In this document: positions 29,130-42,669 of the stretch, piece by piece | Position numbering within the stretch: position 1 is the first letter of the stretch | Layout of the letters: each line of letters begins with the position of its first letter | Assembly (NCBI GenBank): GCA_003118195.1 | Contig: BEXV01000332.1 | Location: 87,874 to 151,873, forward strand | DNA length: 64,000 nucleotides | DNA from: Hemicentrotus pulcherrimus | Lineage: Eukaryota; Echinodermata; Echinoidea; Camarodonta; Strongylocentrotidae | Direction of reading: 5' to 3' | Made by a program: the position numbers and the translations under genes | The notes under the pieces: model-generated | What the model saw: the letters and a program-made list of their open reading frames with translations, nothing else | What the model was told of the DNA's origin: nothing | The model's database searches: none

Positions 29130-32010
29130 TCAAAATTTCTCCGGTGATCTAGCTTTGTGCTCCCCATTCCTTCTCCAATCAGACAGGACGTCTTGGTCGC
29201 TATGCGCCCTCACCGGTGACCTGCGTGCCTCCCTCCTGCTCCGCTCTTCCCTGCAATCAAGTAGAGCTGTTTCGGACCCAGACCTTGTTTCGAATCGAAG
29301 GATCTTCTCTGCTTGTTTGGAATGCGGTTTCTGGTGCCTCTTCTCTAACTTCTCGAAATCTATAGGTCGTACATACCTGCCTTGGTGAAAGGTTTGTTGA
29401 TATTCTGGATGATCACGAATTGGTTCGTCGCTTCGCAAGAGACACTCCTCGCTAAATGGTCGACTAACACCTCCAAAGGTGTCGTGCTTCTTGAGCCGAT
29501 GTCGAGGAGAAGAACTAGCAGATCTTCCCATTCCCCGGTTTCCAGGCACTTGCAGAAAATCTCTCCTTCCGTCCAGTGATTCGTGGTAACCTCGATCACC
29601 TCTGTCCATACTAAGGCTCTCCATACTTCGCCGAGGCCTTGTTGGTGATTTAGAAGCCCTATAGTGAGCGTTAATTGACCCTCGACCAGGCGACACAGCC
29701 CTTCCTGGTAATTCTCCTCTGTTTGGACTGGGATCATAGAACCGTTGATGCCTTCTGCTTCGAGGGCTACGAGACCGTTCTTCTGATCGAGCCGGTCGAG
29801 CAAAATCCTCAGGCGGAGGTCTCCTACCAGGGGATACTGGTAAGGGATCCTTGGGCCGTGCTGGTAATCTGTCATCCCTTTCTGGTGTGTGTTGTTGATC
29901 ATCTGGTGTTTCGTATCCTCCTACAAGGATGGTTGGTGGTTCGAGGGTTTGTCTGTCTCGTAGATCTCTAAGATCTAAAGAATGCCTGGAAGGAATGCTT
30001 TCTCTTCTCGTACGTTTTATCTCATCGTCGATCTCGCATGTATCAGCACTGTAGGCAGTGACATTACCATCATGGAAAGAAGCCGCTCCCGCTCGCCGAA
30101 TCTGGGGCGACCTCTTAACCAATCGGAAAGCGCTTCTTCTGTTCTTGACGTCTTCTAACCTAGGAGGCAAGTCGAGTGAAGGAGTCTTTTCAGGTCGATC
30201 ATAATGTTTGAAAGGCGTAGTTGAATGGGATTTGGGATCACCAGTTGGTGATGGTTCTCTAGAGGGTTCACGAGAAGGTTCACGTGATGCTTCTCTCGAT
30301 GCTTCACGGGATGCCTCACGGGAAGGTTCCCTAGAAGATTTCGACTCGGGTGATCCCTCTGTACTATAGGCCTTCTTCCTTTCCTGTCGCAAATATTCTT
30401 CTTCGATGCTATCCTGAGATATAAGCGATTTTGTTCTACCGGTACCAGGCAAGAGAGTAGTCAGCCGATCTTTAGCGGAGCTTTCACCACAGGTTCGTGA
30501 ATCGAAACTGATACTCCTAGGCTCATTACCCCCTTGACTACATAACACCTTGGTGGGATATTCTAACATAGAATCACTATGCTGTTTATTATGAAGCTGT
30601 AATCTATGGCTTCTATATGGACGAGATCTTCTAGAATTGGTATCAAAGAGAACATCTTGTTTTATAAACTCTTTGAACAAGGCATCAGTTTTCTCATCTA
30701 TACTATAATCTCTACCTTTAGGGTAACAACTTAGTCCATCCTCTCTGGACCTAGCTAGAGGACTTGTACGACGGATCTTCCTCTCACGCAGCGCCCCTCG
30801 TCTCTCGTTTAACGTTTGATCACTCTCTTTCCCGGTTGTGACAGTGGATTCAGTTCCAGACGTTTCAGTTTCTTCTTCAGGAAAGCTAAAACTGCCAAAT
30901 ATAGCTTCCTCTCTACCAGCTACAAATTCTCGTCGTTTTGTAGACGCAGTACGGCGATCACCTCTATTACGTGTCAAAGGCTTGCTGTCTTCACTAGCTC
31001 GTCCTACAACAGCATTCACCATAGGATTGTCTACTGTCGGACTACTACTATCACTTGACATGGTAAAGGTCTGTGCACTTTCAAAGCTCGTGCTTTCGTG
31101 ATCACTGGCTGCAAACATTTGACGTCGTTTCCATTCAGTCTCTGTCTTTTGTTCAATGGATGCATAGCCGCTGTCACCGTGCATTCTACGAAGATTCTTC
31201 GGACCATCTTTCCCCGAACCACCACTGTCCCGATCTCGCTCAGATATGTCCGACTCCTCAGCGCTAATACTACTCACAGCTTGCTCGAAGCTATCATCAA
31301 TACCACTCTTGCCATCACTCTTCTCCTGCCCACTACTCTCTTCCTCCAGAGTTGGACTCCTCAGGAGAGGAGGTAGCATGTTTTCTTCAACGTTTGCTCC
31401 TATCACAGTTGGATCATACTCAGACGATCCTGATTCTTCAGACGAATGCTGCATCTCGAGTGTTGACCTCAGCTGCCAAAGGTCTTTGTATTCACTCGCT
31501 CTCACGGTTTGGTTCTTAACCTCTTCCCTTGGACCGTGGATGGGTTCCTTTAGCCCAACAGGAGGGTGTGGATGTCTTTCAGCATCCGGTGCGTCTTTTC
31601 GTCTCGTTCGAGACGGTGAACGATCTCCCTTGATAGGCACTTTGTCATCTGCGCTTCTGTCGCGTTCTCTCTTTCCTCCACCCTCCCTAATAGGGCTCCT
31701 CTGTCGTTCATCAATATGTCTTTTTTGGCTGATGTCACCTTTGCTGTTCTTGAAATCGGGTGATTTGGCTACATGGTCATTGACAGGGTGGTTATGGACT
31801 TGGACATGAACTGTAAGAGAATCACCAGTCTTGGTTCCTTCGCTCTTGACAACCTCTCCTGGATTAAGCAGAGTCCTGGGTGACTTTCCTCGGTATCGAC
31901 CTACACGCTCAAACTCATCGACGGGAGGTGGATGCAAAGGACTGACGTCACCATGACGTCTCATCACAACCTGAGCGTTGTCCGATACGTCACCGTTATG
32001 ATCGCAATAT
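29130..32010 (-). CDS. Membrane protein terminal exon 6 (960 codons incl. stop)
   Basis: Acceptor ttttttctccag, first residues YCDHNGDVSDNAQVV, TGA at 29130. One uninterrupted 2.9-kb exon encoding most of the cytoplasmic tail. It has Arg/Asp/Ser-rich blocks (ERDRSADDKVP, REASREASREPSRE, RSPRSRRHQRFYD), acidic Ser clusters that look like casein-kinase sites, and a more structured end (YVRPIDFEKLEKRHQK, AEKILRFETRSGSE). Long open frames on the opposite strand here are shadows. Confidence 0.93.
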
Positions 32011-35000
32011 CTGGAGAAAAAAATGAGTATTAAAAATGTGAGTCATAATAGCCTGGGCACATAAAAACATGAAATGTATTTTGACCAAGCAAACATGTTT
32101 AATACATTTGAGATTTAAGATATGTCAAAATGTGAGGCGTGTTGTGATCTATATTCGGTGGACAGCTTTTACCACTTTTGTTTATTCCTAATATGCCCTT
32201 AAAATACGGGGTGTGGGTAGGATTAGCAGGAATATAAGTTGAAGAAAAGATGTCAGTGAGATTATTTGGTTGATCTGTGTGTGTCTATTTTCTCATCAGA
32301 GAGCGAAATAATGGGAATTATACAGGAGAAAAACTAAACAAAAACACGATTTCAAAGACTTTCTAGAAGCCAACTCAATACAGTTTCAATACCCCCATTG
32401 TAATTCCGATAGAGACCGGCCTTGTTCAAATGCCGTTGTGATTTCCTTACATTTGAAAGGGTGGTGGACAGGGCTATTGATTGCCTTTAAAAGGTTAAAT
32501 TGTTAAAGGTATTACAAAGTTTTGGGAAATTTTGAAAAATGGGTGGATAGTGATTCTTTACAATTTTGATATAATTGGATGCCCCTGTGGATGTATCAAA
32601 AGCACTAGAAATTTTAGACCCTAAAACACTTCTGCTTTCCAGAAAAAATTGAATATAGAGATTTATCGGTGCTCCCGATAAATGTTTAAAAAAGCTTCTA
32701 CGGCCGTACAATGGTAGCTACGACCATGAAAATCTCAGAATATGTAGTTGTGGTATATAATTTCCGAACGGGAATAGCTGATCGGTCGATTTTAGTCAAT
32801 AAACGTTGTTTTATAGCTTAATTGATATCTTGACCTTGAGAGGGAGCTATTCAATATAAAGTGTTTACTATTTACAATTTCATAACTTTAGAGTGGATTT
32901 CGACCGCGACAACAATCACTGAATAATATAGGATCGCATATGCTTCAAATATGTTCATTTGAACCAAATTTATGACCCCATACCAAAACTTTGTATTACC
33001 TTTAACGTCTTTGAGAACACCAACAAAAGGCAAAAACAGTCAGATGAAGGAATTAAAAGGGATGAAAATTGAGAAGAAACAAGAAGAACAAGAAGAAGAA
33101 AAAAAGAAGGAGGAGGAGAAGAAGAAGAAGAAGAAGAAGAAGAAGAGGTAGCTACCTGTTATCTCTGTCTGAGATTGAGAAGGAAACCTCTCTACTCCTA
33201 GATGTATGATTCGAGCATGGTGTACGGGGTGTGTCCATACCCTCTAGATTCTCACTATCGCACTCTGTGATCTCACCTAGGGTACATGTAGGGGGTATGT
33301 ATGCAGGTGGGCTCCAACGATTCTCTCCTGTAATAACAACCAAATAAATACGTTCAGTAAAATTGTTGAAAAGTTTAAAGACTCCGATTTTTTTAAATGA
33401 CGATCCATAATGAGAAAATTAATGGAAAATGAAGAGACAAACAAGAATTAGCATTCACTAGCATAACACGGCTTATTATAACATCATCAAAATGCCTATA
33501 CAAACACCTATGACATATGAATAGAGCGGCAAATACTTGTACATAAAAACAAACAAAAAATGAGAAAAGAAAGTGTAAATGTAAGATTGATTATCATCTG
33601 GACCCAGTGATGGCAACGAAGCGCACTAAATGTTATCAGATACGAACATCATATAAACAAGCGAAGATATACATGTAGTCATCGTTTTAGCAGTAATATA
33701 ATATATGACTAGTGCCATCTACGACATCGAATTAACATTTGTCCTCCATTGAAATCTTAGATTTACTGGCATTTCCATCGTTGGTTGAAAGGTGAAAGCC
33801 CATAAAAACAAGGAATGCAAGTGAACTGTGATTGCATTAAAACATGTAAAGCTAAGCTCCTATATAAAGCTTTTGCAATGTTTGTGTAAATAACAAAGCA
33901 CTCTACAGAATAGCTTTTGTTTTCCTTTGGTTTGATAACGATAATAATTATGATTGAAGACGATATGAAATGAAAAATAATGCTGAGATTGAAAGCATAA
34001 CACGACACTGAAGTGTTGATTCCTACCTAAAACATTATTTAAAACTGTTATCGTGTTCTATGAACAGTGATGACGCAAAGCGTCTGAGTTCTGAATCGCT
34101 CAGATAATGTTTCGACGTGATGATAAAATATTCTTACCTTCATCTTCGACGAGTTTTTCAGCTGTTTCACCATCTCCGTTAGCCGCTCCATCTTCACGGA
34201 GTAACCTATTAGAAGGGGATAGAGATTCGAAAGGAGAGAAGGGAAGAGAGAGAGGGTTGGAGGGAGAGAGATAGAGAAAGAAAAGGAAACGGAGAGATGA
34301 GAGAACGTTTAAAGCAACATGATATATGTAGTTGGTATCCATGTGTATTGCATCATAATAAGATGACTCTAGATTTGGTTGAATTAGCAATAATGTGTCT
34401 GTGTGTAAATGTCTCGGAAGCAGCGAACCCGTGGTCCCACAAGAAAATACTCAACTTATTCAGTGCAAACGAAATTATGAGTCCCTTGCATTTAACAATC
34501 AGAGTAATGAATATGTTTTTTATCAATACACGCAAGAAGAAGACAAACAAGACGACGAAGATGGGGGATGATGAAAGAAGGAAGGGAAACAATTAAAATC
34601 ACCAAAGAAGAATACAGGGGTGTTTAACAAAGTTCCTGAGGTGAACTTATCTCTGAGTTGGACTTAACAATTATTATGGAAAGCCGTTAGCATTTTTGAA
34701 AATATTGTGTTAAATTATTTTAATGGGCATAAAATGTTGATTCAATTCATTCATATTTTGTATTATCAAGGAGATTTTATGTTCTTGATATGGAATTTAT
34801 GAAAAGTCTAAAAAAAAAAATTTTTGCTTTTGAATATAGTTTAATTTAAGGCTACAAATGGTTCTCAGTAATCTTTTAGTCCAACGTAGAGTTAAGTTCG
34901 ACTTAGGATCTTGGGGGGAATAGGTACTTCCATTAGAAATATGTCATAGAGGAGAAAACATGAATGATAGGAAAATCAAGGATGAAGAAAATCTAGAAGC

Positions 35001-38000
35001 ATTTTGTTTTATTCTTACTCATATTTTGATTAATTCTGATTGCATTTCTTGTAGATATCACCCTGTCAGTGATGAAATTGTTGCATCGCAATGCATGGGA
35101 CGGTAATACTCCAAAAACATAAAGACTGTTAACACCAGAAACTACGTTTCCTGTTCCGTTTCTCACTTTCTAAAAATCTATTTTCCTCTCTTGTTTAGGA
35201 AGTAGGTGACATGCCTTGGGGTAGAGGCACTGCACTTCGATGTCTCTTAAAATGCAAGTGGTTTTCGTTTACATCATTATAATAATGGAACCTTTAGGCG
35301 GCGAAAAGGCCAAAAGGATATTTAACGCCATGTTTCTGTACACGGAAGCTAGGACGATACTGAGGAGTAATAGGGTGATTAGTTATACAGGCGAGGGATG
35401 TCAGTAATCACTATGATATACATGCATCACGGTAATTAGGTCAGGATGAGACAAAATGTGTAGTTATAATGGCGCCCTCTCAGGTGAATATGTGATGTGG
35501 GAGGGAGGGGAAATTGAATGAACAAACGATGGGGGAGAGAATTCGTCAATTGAGATTGTGTAAATTGGTTAAAATACACCAACCAAAAAGTCAATACCGT
35601 TGAACAATTAAACATTATAACTTAATGACATCATAATATGACCCCAACAAAATCTTCACATAAAACATAGCTTGTAATATAAAATACTCTGTAAATGAAT
35701 GTTATCATTTACTTTGTCATCGCATTTGTTTGTGAATATGGTAAACTGTCATTCAACGCAGAATGTATCCAAAATATTAGTCATCGGCAATTGCTGGCAC
35801 CTATGAGAACAGAGATAAAAAGTGAAATACACGAATTTATTGATACACGAGAAATAATATAGCGAAAGGGAGAGGGAGAGAGAAAGAGAAATGGAGATAG
35901 GGAGAGAAGAGGAAGGGGTGGAGAGAAAGGGAGAGGGGAGAAAGGGAGAGAGAGATGGGGGAAAGGAAGCGAGAGAGAGAGAGAGAGAGAGAAAAAAAAA
36001 GAGTAAGAAAGGAAGACAGGGAGACAGAGAGAGAGACACACAGAGACACAGAAACACAGAGCGAGAGAATGAACAAATAAGGAAGGGAAGGATCAAGGAG
36101 GAGAGAATATTGACAAATGTATTTAGAAGTGAGTGAAAGAAATGAACGTAAATTAATTTTCAAAAAAAAAAAGAGAGAAAAAGAGAAAGAACAATAGAGG
36201 GAGAATTTAACAATTCAATACACGACGTTGCAACAGATGATGATTGTAGGCTATAAAGCATACATCAGTAGGATGGCCAAGGTGTAAAACATATCCCCTG
36301 GTTGAGCTTTTCAGCTGCTACCATCGTGTAAACATAGCTACCCATACATAAACCCTAAGATCATTTGTAATGAACAAAAGATGATATCGATTTTTCAAAC
36401 GCCAGAAAAGTACTGCCGGCTTTTGAGTGTGTGCAAAGGCTCTACGGGAATACTGTACGTACAACCAATGATTTACACATACACAAATTTATCGATACGA
36501 CGGCACTGACCGGAACTTAGAAAAAAATGATACGTATGTTATAGAATTGTTCATTATTATCAAATCAAAACACCAGTGTTGTGCATATTGTGTCCGTGAA
36601 TCAGACAAAGTTGCTGTATTTATTAAGACTTATCTTTCATGGCCATGCATCATCAAAAATGCAGAATATAGCCTGATATTGATTACATATACAGTTCTTT
36701 GTTCATTGAGTAAATCATTTAAAAAATCACTCATTGATTAATAAAAATACACTATGGAACGCAAAGTGTTACCCACAATCAGTCTTTCCATAATTTATAG
36801 CTTAAAAATGTAATAATGATTTGCGTGCAAAATTGACATTTTTGATCTTATTATTTAACATTTTGTATTTTTTTGATCATTTTTGTTTAGGTGTCATATT
36901 AAAATATGATAAAGCCTATTAAATAGAATTAGTATTACGAACAGAATATTACTGCTTTTACGGGTGATAACAGAACTGTAGTATCAATGATTATGATTAT
37001 TATAGCTGTTTACATGCACGGAATACTATTACATATTAAACAGGAAAGGGGCAAACATAACCTTCAATGTATTTTTATTTTTTTTTTTATTTTGTTCGTA
37101 GCACTCTTTTCCTCGCAGTATGAATTTGTTTCCGTATCTTGCATGGATGTTTGTCTGCAAAACTCTCTTCTTTCCCCATCTCTCTCTCTCTCTCTCTCTA
37201 CCTCTCTCTCATGTATACGTTCTCTTCCTCTCCACCTCCTAACTTCTCTTATAAATTCGCATTTGTGTCATTATACAATACACCATCATATTGATGCCAT
37301 GAAAATCTATTTCTGAAACTGGTATCATAATTTTCTCTAAATCAGGTGCCTGAAGGCAAAACTGCCGTCATTCAAAACACGTTTGTATTGTCAAGTACTT
37401 ACTAGAGAGGAAACTCATTAAAGCTAAATATACCATTACATATGAATTCTAATTGGAAATCTTTGAGTCTCTTGAGGTTGATATCAAGCACAGAATGCTT
37501 AATTTTTCAACCTTGCTCATAGAGCTTTTATCCGATATATATATATATATTTCATTTTTTTCTGACATGCTTAGAGATCCGGTTCATTTAATGTTTTATC
37601 CATTTACCTGAGCCATTGAAGAAAAAAACAAAACAACTTTGTGACGTTTAACAAATAATTCTAACCATTCGTTTTAATTGTATTTGTGTATAACATTCAT
37701 TAAAAGGTTTCAAACACATTCATTCAATATTCTATCCATTTAGCATGACATTTGCAACACATTTTCTTTGTCACGTGCAGCCTATATTATTTGTTTCATT
37801 TATTTTTGTATCGCTTCTAATTGTCTTTGTTTACACAATGACACACAATTCAGCTTCAACGCCCTCGCGAGGGAGGGTACGTGTGAACATATAGGTACAT
37901 GTCGAGCTTCACAATGACCTTAAACATAATACAGGTCTTCTTGCTTCGTGAAACATACCAGAGTGCATTAATCGACATTTTATATTTGAATACCTTAAGG

Positions 38001-41000
38001 CAAGTGATACCAGGGCAAATGTTACCCAATATCGTTTACCCTACACTACTAGTCATGTACGTACATGTACATGGCGCCGGTATCTATTTCTTCATTTTCT
38101 CATTCATGTTCATCATGTAGCCGACCGGAGACTACATGTATGTCTTAGTGGCGTACAGAGTGACGTCAGGTCAGGGGCAACCTGGACTCGCTGAAGATTG
38201 TACCCCCTTCTAATTAAACTGAAACATTAGCCTTCATTCTCGGAAACATTGGTGTTTTCACCGAGCGAAACCCTTCCGTGGATATTCACACCTACTCCTT
38301 CGCCTCTTCCTTCGTCTGCACTCTAAAACGCTCCCGGAGGCCATGTTTGAGAGAACGTGCCCACAGCTCGACGAGCGTCATCGGTCATCACGAACAATGA
38401 CGGAAGTAGCCGAGCGTCATCGGCCATCACGAACAATGACGGAAGTAGTCGAAGGACTCTGCTTCATTTTCGATTCACGCTGCAAGCTATACATTTGAAC
38501 ATCGTTGTAAGTTTGTTTGTCCGTTTTGGATTGGGAGTTATTGACAACATGGCCGTTCAACATGGACTTCAAGGCAATTTATATGATGAAGGATAAATTG
38601 TTTAAAGGGAAAAGAGAAGTAAATAAATATAAAGACATTAAGATGGAAATCAACATAGAAAGTAATAGGAAAGTGGGGAAAGAAGAAACGAAAACAAGAC
38701 AGCGTTATGACTTCTGATGTTTATTTACAGGATATGTGTAAAGATGATACGAACTCCTTTATCATCAAATCACACTTATTAGGCAGTTTCTCGACTCTAG
38801 GGCAGATAATCTTACTCATTGTTCATCATTCCAGGAACATTTCAAGCTGGTGGGAGATGTTGCATCCACAACGTTCACCTCATTTTGATGGTCATGACTA
38901 GTGATCCGAGACAGATAATAGTATGGATGGTAATGGCGTAAATAAGCGTCTTTATGTAGCTATCTGAGTTGAATGGGTATCTAATAACCTGTATTCTCAC
39001 CCCTAGGTATGGTAAACTGTAGAACATATCGTTTTAGTTTATTTGATTAATATGATTTACGATGTAGTCTTTATTCATAAGAAAATTGAAAAATGCGTGT
39101 TTGTAGAATTACCGAATTTCTATAATGAATATTGAATTCGTGTTCATAATTAAGCGCAATATATGGTGCTTAAAACATTGTAGTTGGGAAAGTTTTACCA
39201 ACATATGTGTGTGATTAGATTGAATAATGACAGTAGTAAGATATGCTCTATATTTTGTTGTTCTTATAGGCGAATCCATTTGAAATAGTCAATACAATGT
39301 TACTATATATATATCTTTAAATATATATATATATATATATACATACACTTTAATAATCACGTTTCTCTATTTCTTTCCAAACTCGAACTCCTCGTTCTCT
39401 TCCACGACCACACCACGCATCATTTTGATAGTGAATCGCAGAGACTCGTGTAACTCTACACCAAAGACTGGTAGGTTTGCCATGGTAATTGATATTGGGA
39501 AGGGGATCTCAATTTCAACTGAAGGGACAGAAGAAATACAACACTCCTGTCATCTTGTGGGACAGAGGGTAGAAAATTACACACCACAGCTCACACAGCA
39601 CTGTACGTAAATATTCTGCTTGGGTTACGAAGTGAAGGTTGTTTGCCAAAGTTCTGATGACTGGACAATTTCCTTTTGAATATTATGTTTAATCTATATA
39701 GCGCAGAATAGTCAATATGTAATTCAGTGTGACATTACTTTATATAAATAGTTTACACAATATAGTTTGCTCTACGTAATGATATGTCCAAAGTTGAAAT
39801 TGATTTTTGTATTTAGTGCATTAAGTTACAATATGAATTTGACTTTGACCATTGACCTCTGACCATAACGTTACCCTTAGGTCATCGCAACAACATTATA
39901 GTCCAATGGGAAGACATTCCCATGTTGAGCACCTCTTTATATACTATGCCGCTATGCAGGAGCCGCAGTGTAATGAGTGCTGGAGTACCCGGTTACGGTT
40001 AGTATTCATGCAGAAATAAAACATTCTTCACAAAAGATAAAGTGACCGAAAGAACAGTATTGACAGTATGTTGATAAAGAAAAAAACGTTTGTGACTTGC
40101 GTAGATCAAGGCCCGTATCCATGCCAGGATAGCTGTCAACCAACATACAACTACAAACCAACAACTATTTTCAAATTTCCTGCTCAGAGCTACTGTTTTC
40201 AGAGAGGGGGGGGGGGGGGGGGGGGNNNNNNNNNNNNNNNNNNNNNNNNNNNNNNNNNNNNNNNNNNNNNNNNNNNNNNNNNNNNNNNNNNNNNNNNNNN
40301 NNNNNNNNNNNNNNGGGGGGGGTTAATGGATGGTAAGTAATTGTCATGTGTTATTTGTCCAGAGGCACTAGTTTTCGTATGAGTGTCCCATCTGGGTAAT
40401 TGTCCGGGTGTGATAGTCCGCCCTGCAATGGTAGTCCATAGGCCAGTTGCCCTCGGGGTCAGTTGCATGTCCTAGGGTTAATTTGTCAATGGTAAGCTAT
40501 TCTACTTGTCCTTTAGGATGTGACTATGCTTACCTTTCGGGTGATCCATCGACTGTGATGAAAGCTTTATGCTCTGTTCTACTCTGTGCTGCTGCTTCTA
40601 AAATCAGCCTTCTCCTTCTTGCTCTCTCATCTTCCACCTCAGAGGGGAGACGATTAAAAAACGCTGGTGTTCTGGAGAAATAAATGAGATTAAAAGGAGA
40701 CCAAGATGATAATAAACTTTTCGTATAGGCTCGACAATAATGGGATCTAACTTGTTTCGTATGAGAAACACTAAGATACAAAAACATACACGTAATGGCT
40801 CTAAAGGTGAAAGACGTGTAAATCGACCAGTTCGTAGTTAGCACATTGTTCATGGTTTTTAAACTTGAACTTAAACTTCAACTTCAACTAAACATAGATA
40901 AATTCCACTTTGTACCCTCTGGAATAATTACAGCTAAAGACATGGCGATGATTCTTCGTTTGCCTTTTTGAAAGGATTACATCCACCTGTGTTCAATAGT

Positions 41001-42581
41001 GTGTTTAATACTAATGTACACGTGACCTTTATCTGCGCATGCGCAGATTGTCTCTAAAAATTGGTCTATTGGAACAGACATGGCGCACTACAAAATTAAC
41101 GATCAATTGAACAATGAACATGACTGCTCAACGAATGAATCTCATAAATAACTCAGCCTGAGGAATCAAAATAAATTTTCGTAGCATGCATGCAAAACAA
41201 ATGCTTCGTAGGCTATGGAAGATAAAAATGCTTGGTACTATATCTCTTCTTCAATTGTAATGGGTTCCGCATAGCATTAAAACCATGGTATTTTTTACTG
41301 TTATTAAAATGTGTACTTTGTTGGTAGTGGGTATATATCAATGGAATGAATTAATGTAATACATTACTCAGATACACTATTCAGACACGTCATGTACACA
41401 AAAGACTATCAAAAACACATTTTCATTATGATAGAAAAACACCCTCAATGAAGCCTTGAAGAACAATGACGAGATATCCATACACATAGCAAATGATGGG
41501 GTAGCGCCACATCATTATTTACCCAGAATCGAAATTGTTTTTACAGGAAAGCGTGAAAAATCATTTCGATCGGATATAACGAGGCTTTTCAATTGATGCA
41601 TTTGACAGCAACTCAATCAATTTGTTCCATTTTCGAGTCGAATGTTTTACTTCTGTTGTTGTACTGGAATAGCTTTTCTTTTATATTAAATACTTTCACA
41701 ATTTAATAGTTACTTCCCGATGAGTGATCGAGGCTCTTAATCTATGTTGACGGATAACGTTCTCATTCTCCTAGCGCTCCATCGCTCTTTCATCTTCACG
41801 AAACATTGTTTTTTCTATTAAAGATACCGTAGCTATGACGTCAAATCGTGATGAATAATTCAACAGGGGGATTGGACAGCCAAGGTCTTTCTGAGCTCAA
41901 GTGGAGATACGATACTCACTCAACATGGAAAATAAGTCCATATTGACGGAAATTGACGGAAATTGACGTTTCTACAGAATAAAAAAAATGTTAACCACTC
42001 ATTTTAAGAAAAAAAATGAAGAAATAATTCAAAACAGTGATAGCTTTACGCGAGCGTTTTGCTATCAAAAAACATCCGCCTAAATTGTGTCCGATGATGA
42101 ACTTGAATGGCCCTGGAAAGACGCATCGAGCAAGGATGTTGATATCAAGAAATTCGATACCTAATCGATAAGTTTCAAATTTCAATCTATCCCTTTACTT
42201 AATGGGTAATAGTTACGTTGTAATTAAACTAAACATTATATTTAATTCGGATACCATAACTAACCGCATAAGCCTTGTATGTAACTCGATGAAATTACCA
42301 TTGTACAATGTATCGGTGCTATACACTGTCAAGTAGAACATCATTAGGTTAGGTAAGGTTTACTTCTAGTATTCACCCTAACGTCCATTTTTCTTCTAAT
42401 TTTCGCTCCCTCAGTCGAATAATAATTTTGTCAAATATCACAGCTTGCCACAGTGAAGAGCCTATATTATAAAGAGTGTTTCTAGTGCCTGCCACGTATT
42501 GTCCAGTTGCAAATCCATCAGAGGACATCCAAAATGAAGATCCTGTAGAGTCTTGTATTAATCCTTACAACTTGTAACCCC

Positions 42582-42669
<88 letters not shown>

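Larger units (their letters stand above)
34206..40533 (-). other. Membrane-protein intron 3 (6.3 kb)
   Basis: Non-coding apart from repeats: a GA-rich tract (35865-36075), TC runs (37171-37212), TA runs (39300-39342), a 38-bp tandem pair (38371-38450) and the poly-G gap (40206-40322). No nested gene was supported. Confidence 0.5.

Noticed and set aside
29360..29902. 180-codon minus-strand frame
   Set aside because: Out-of-frame shadow of the same exon 6.
31246..31809. 187-codon plus-strand frame
   Set aside because: Antisense shadow of exon 6 of the minus-strand membrane protein, as are the other plus-strand frames in 29130-31967.
35749..36163. Several overlapping frames rich in Ser/Leu or Arg/Glu
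   Set aside because: Low-complexity translation of a GA/TC tract.
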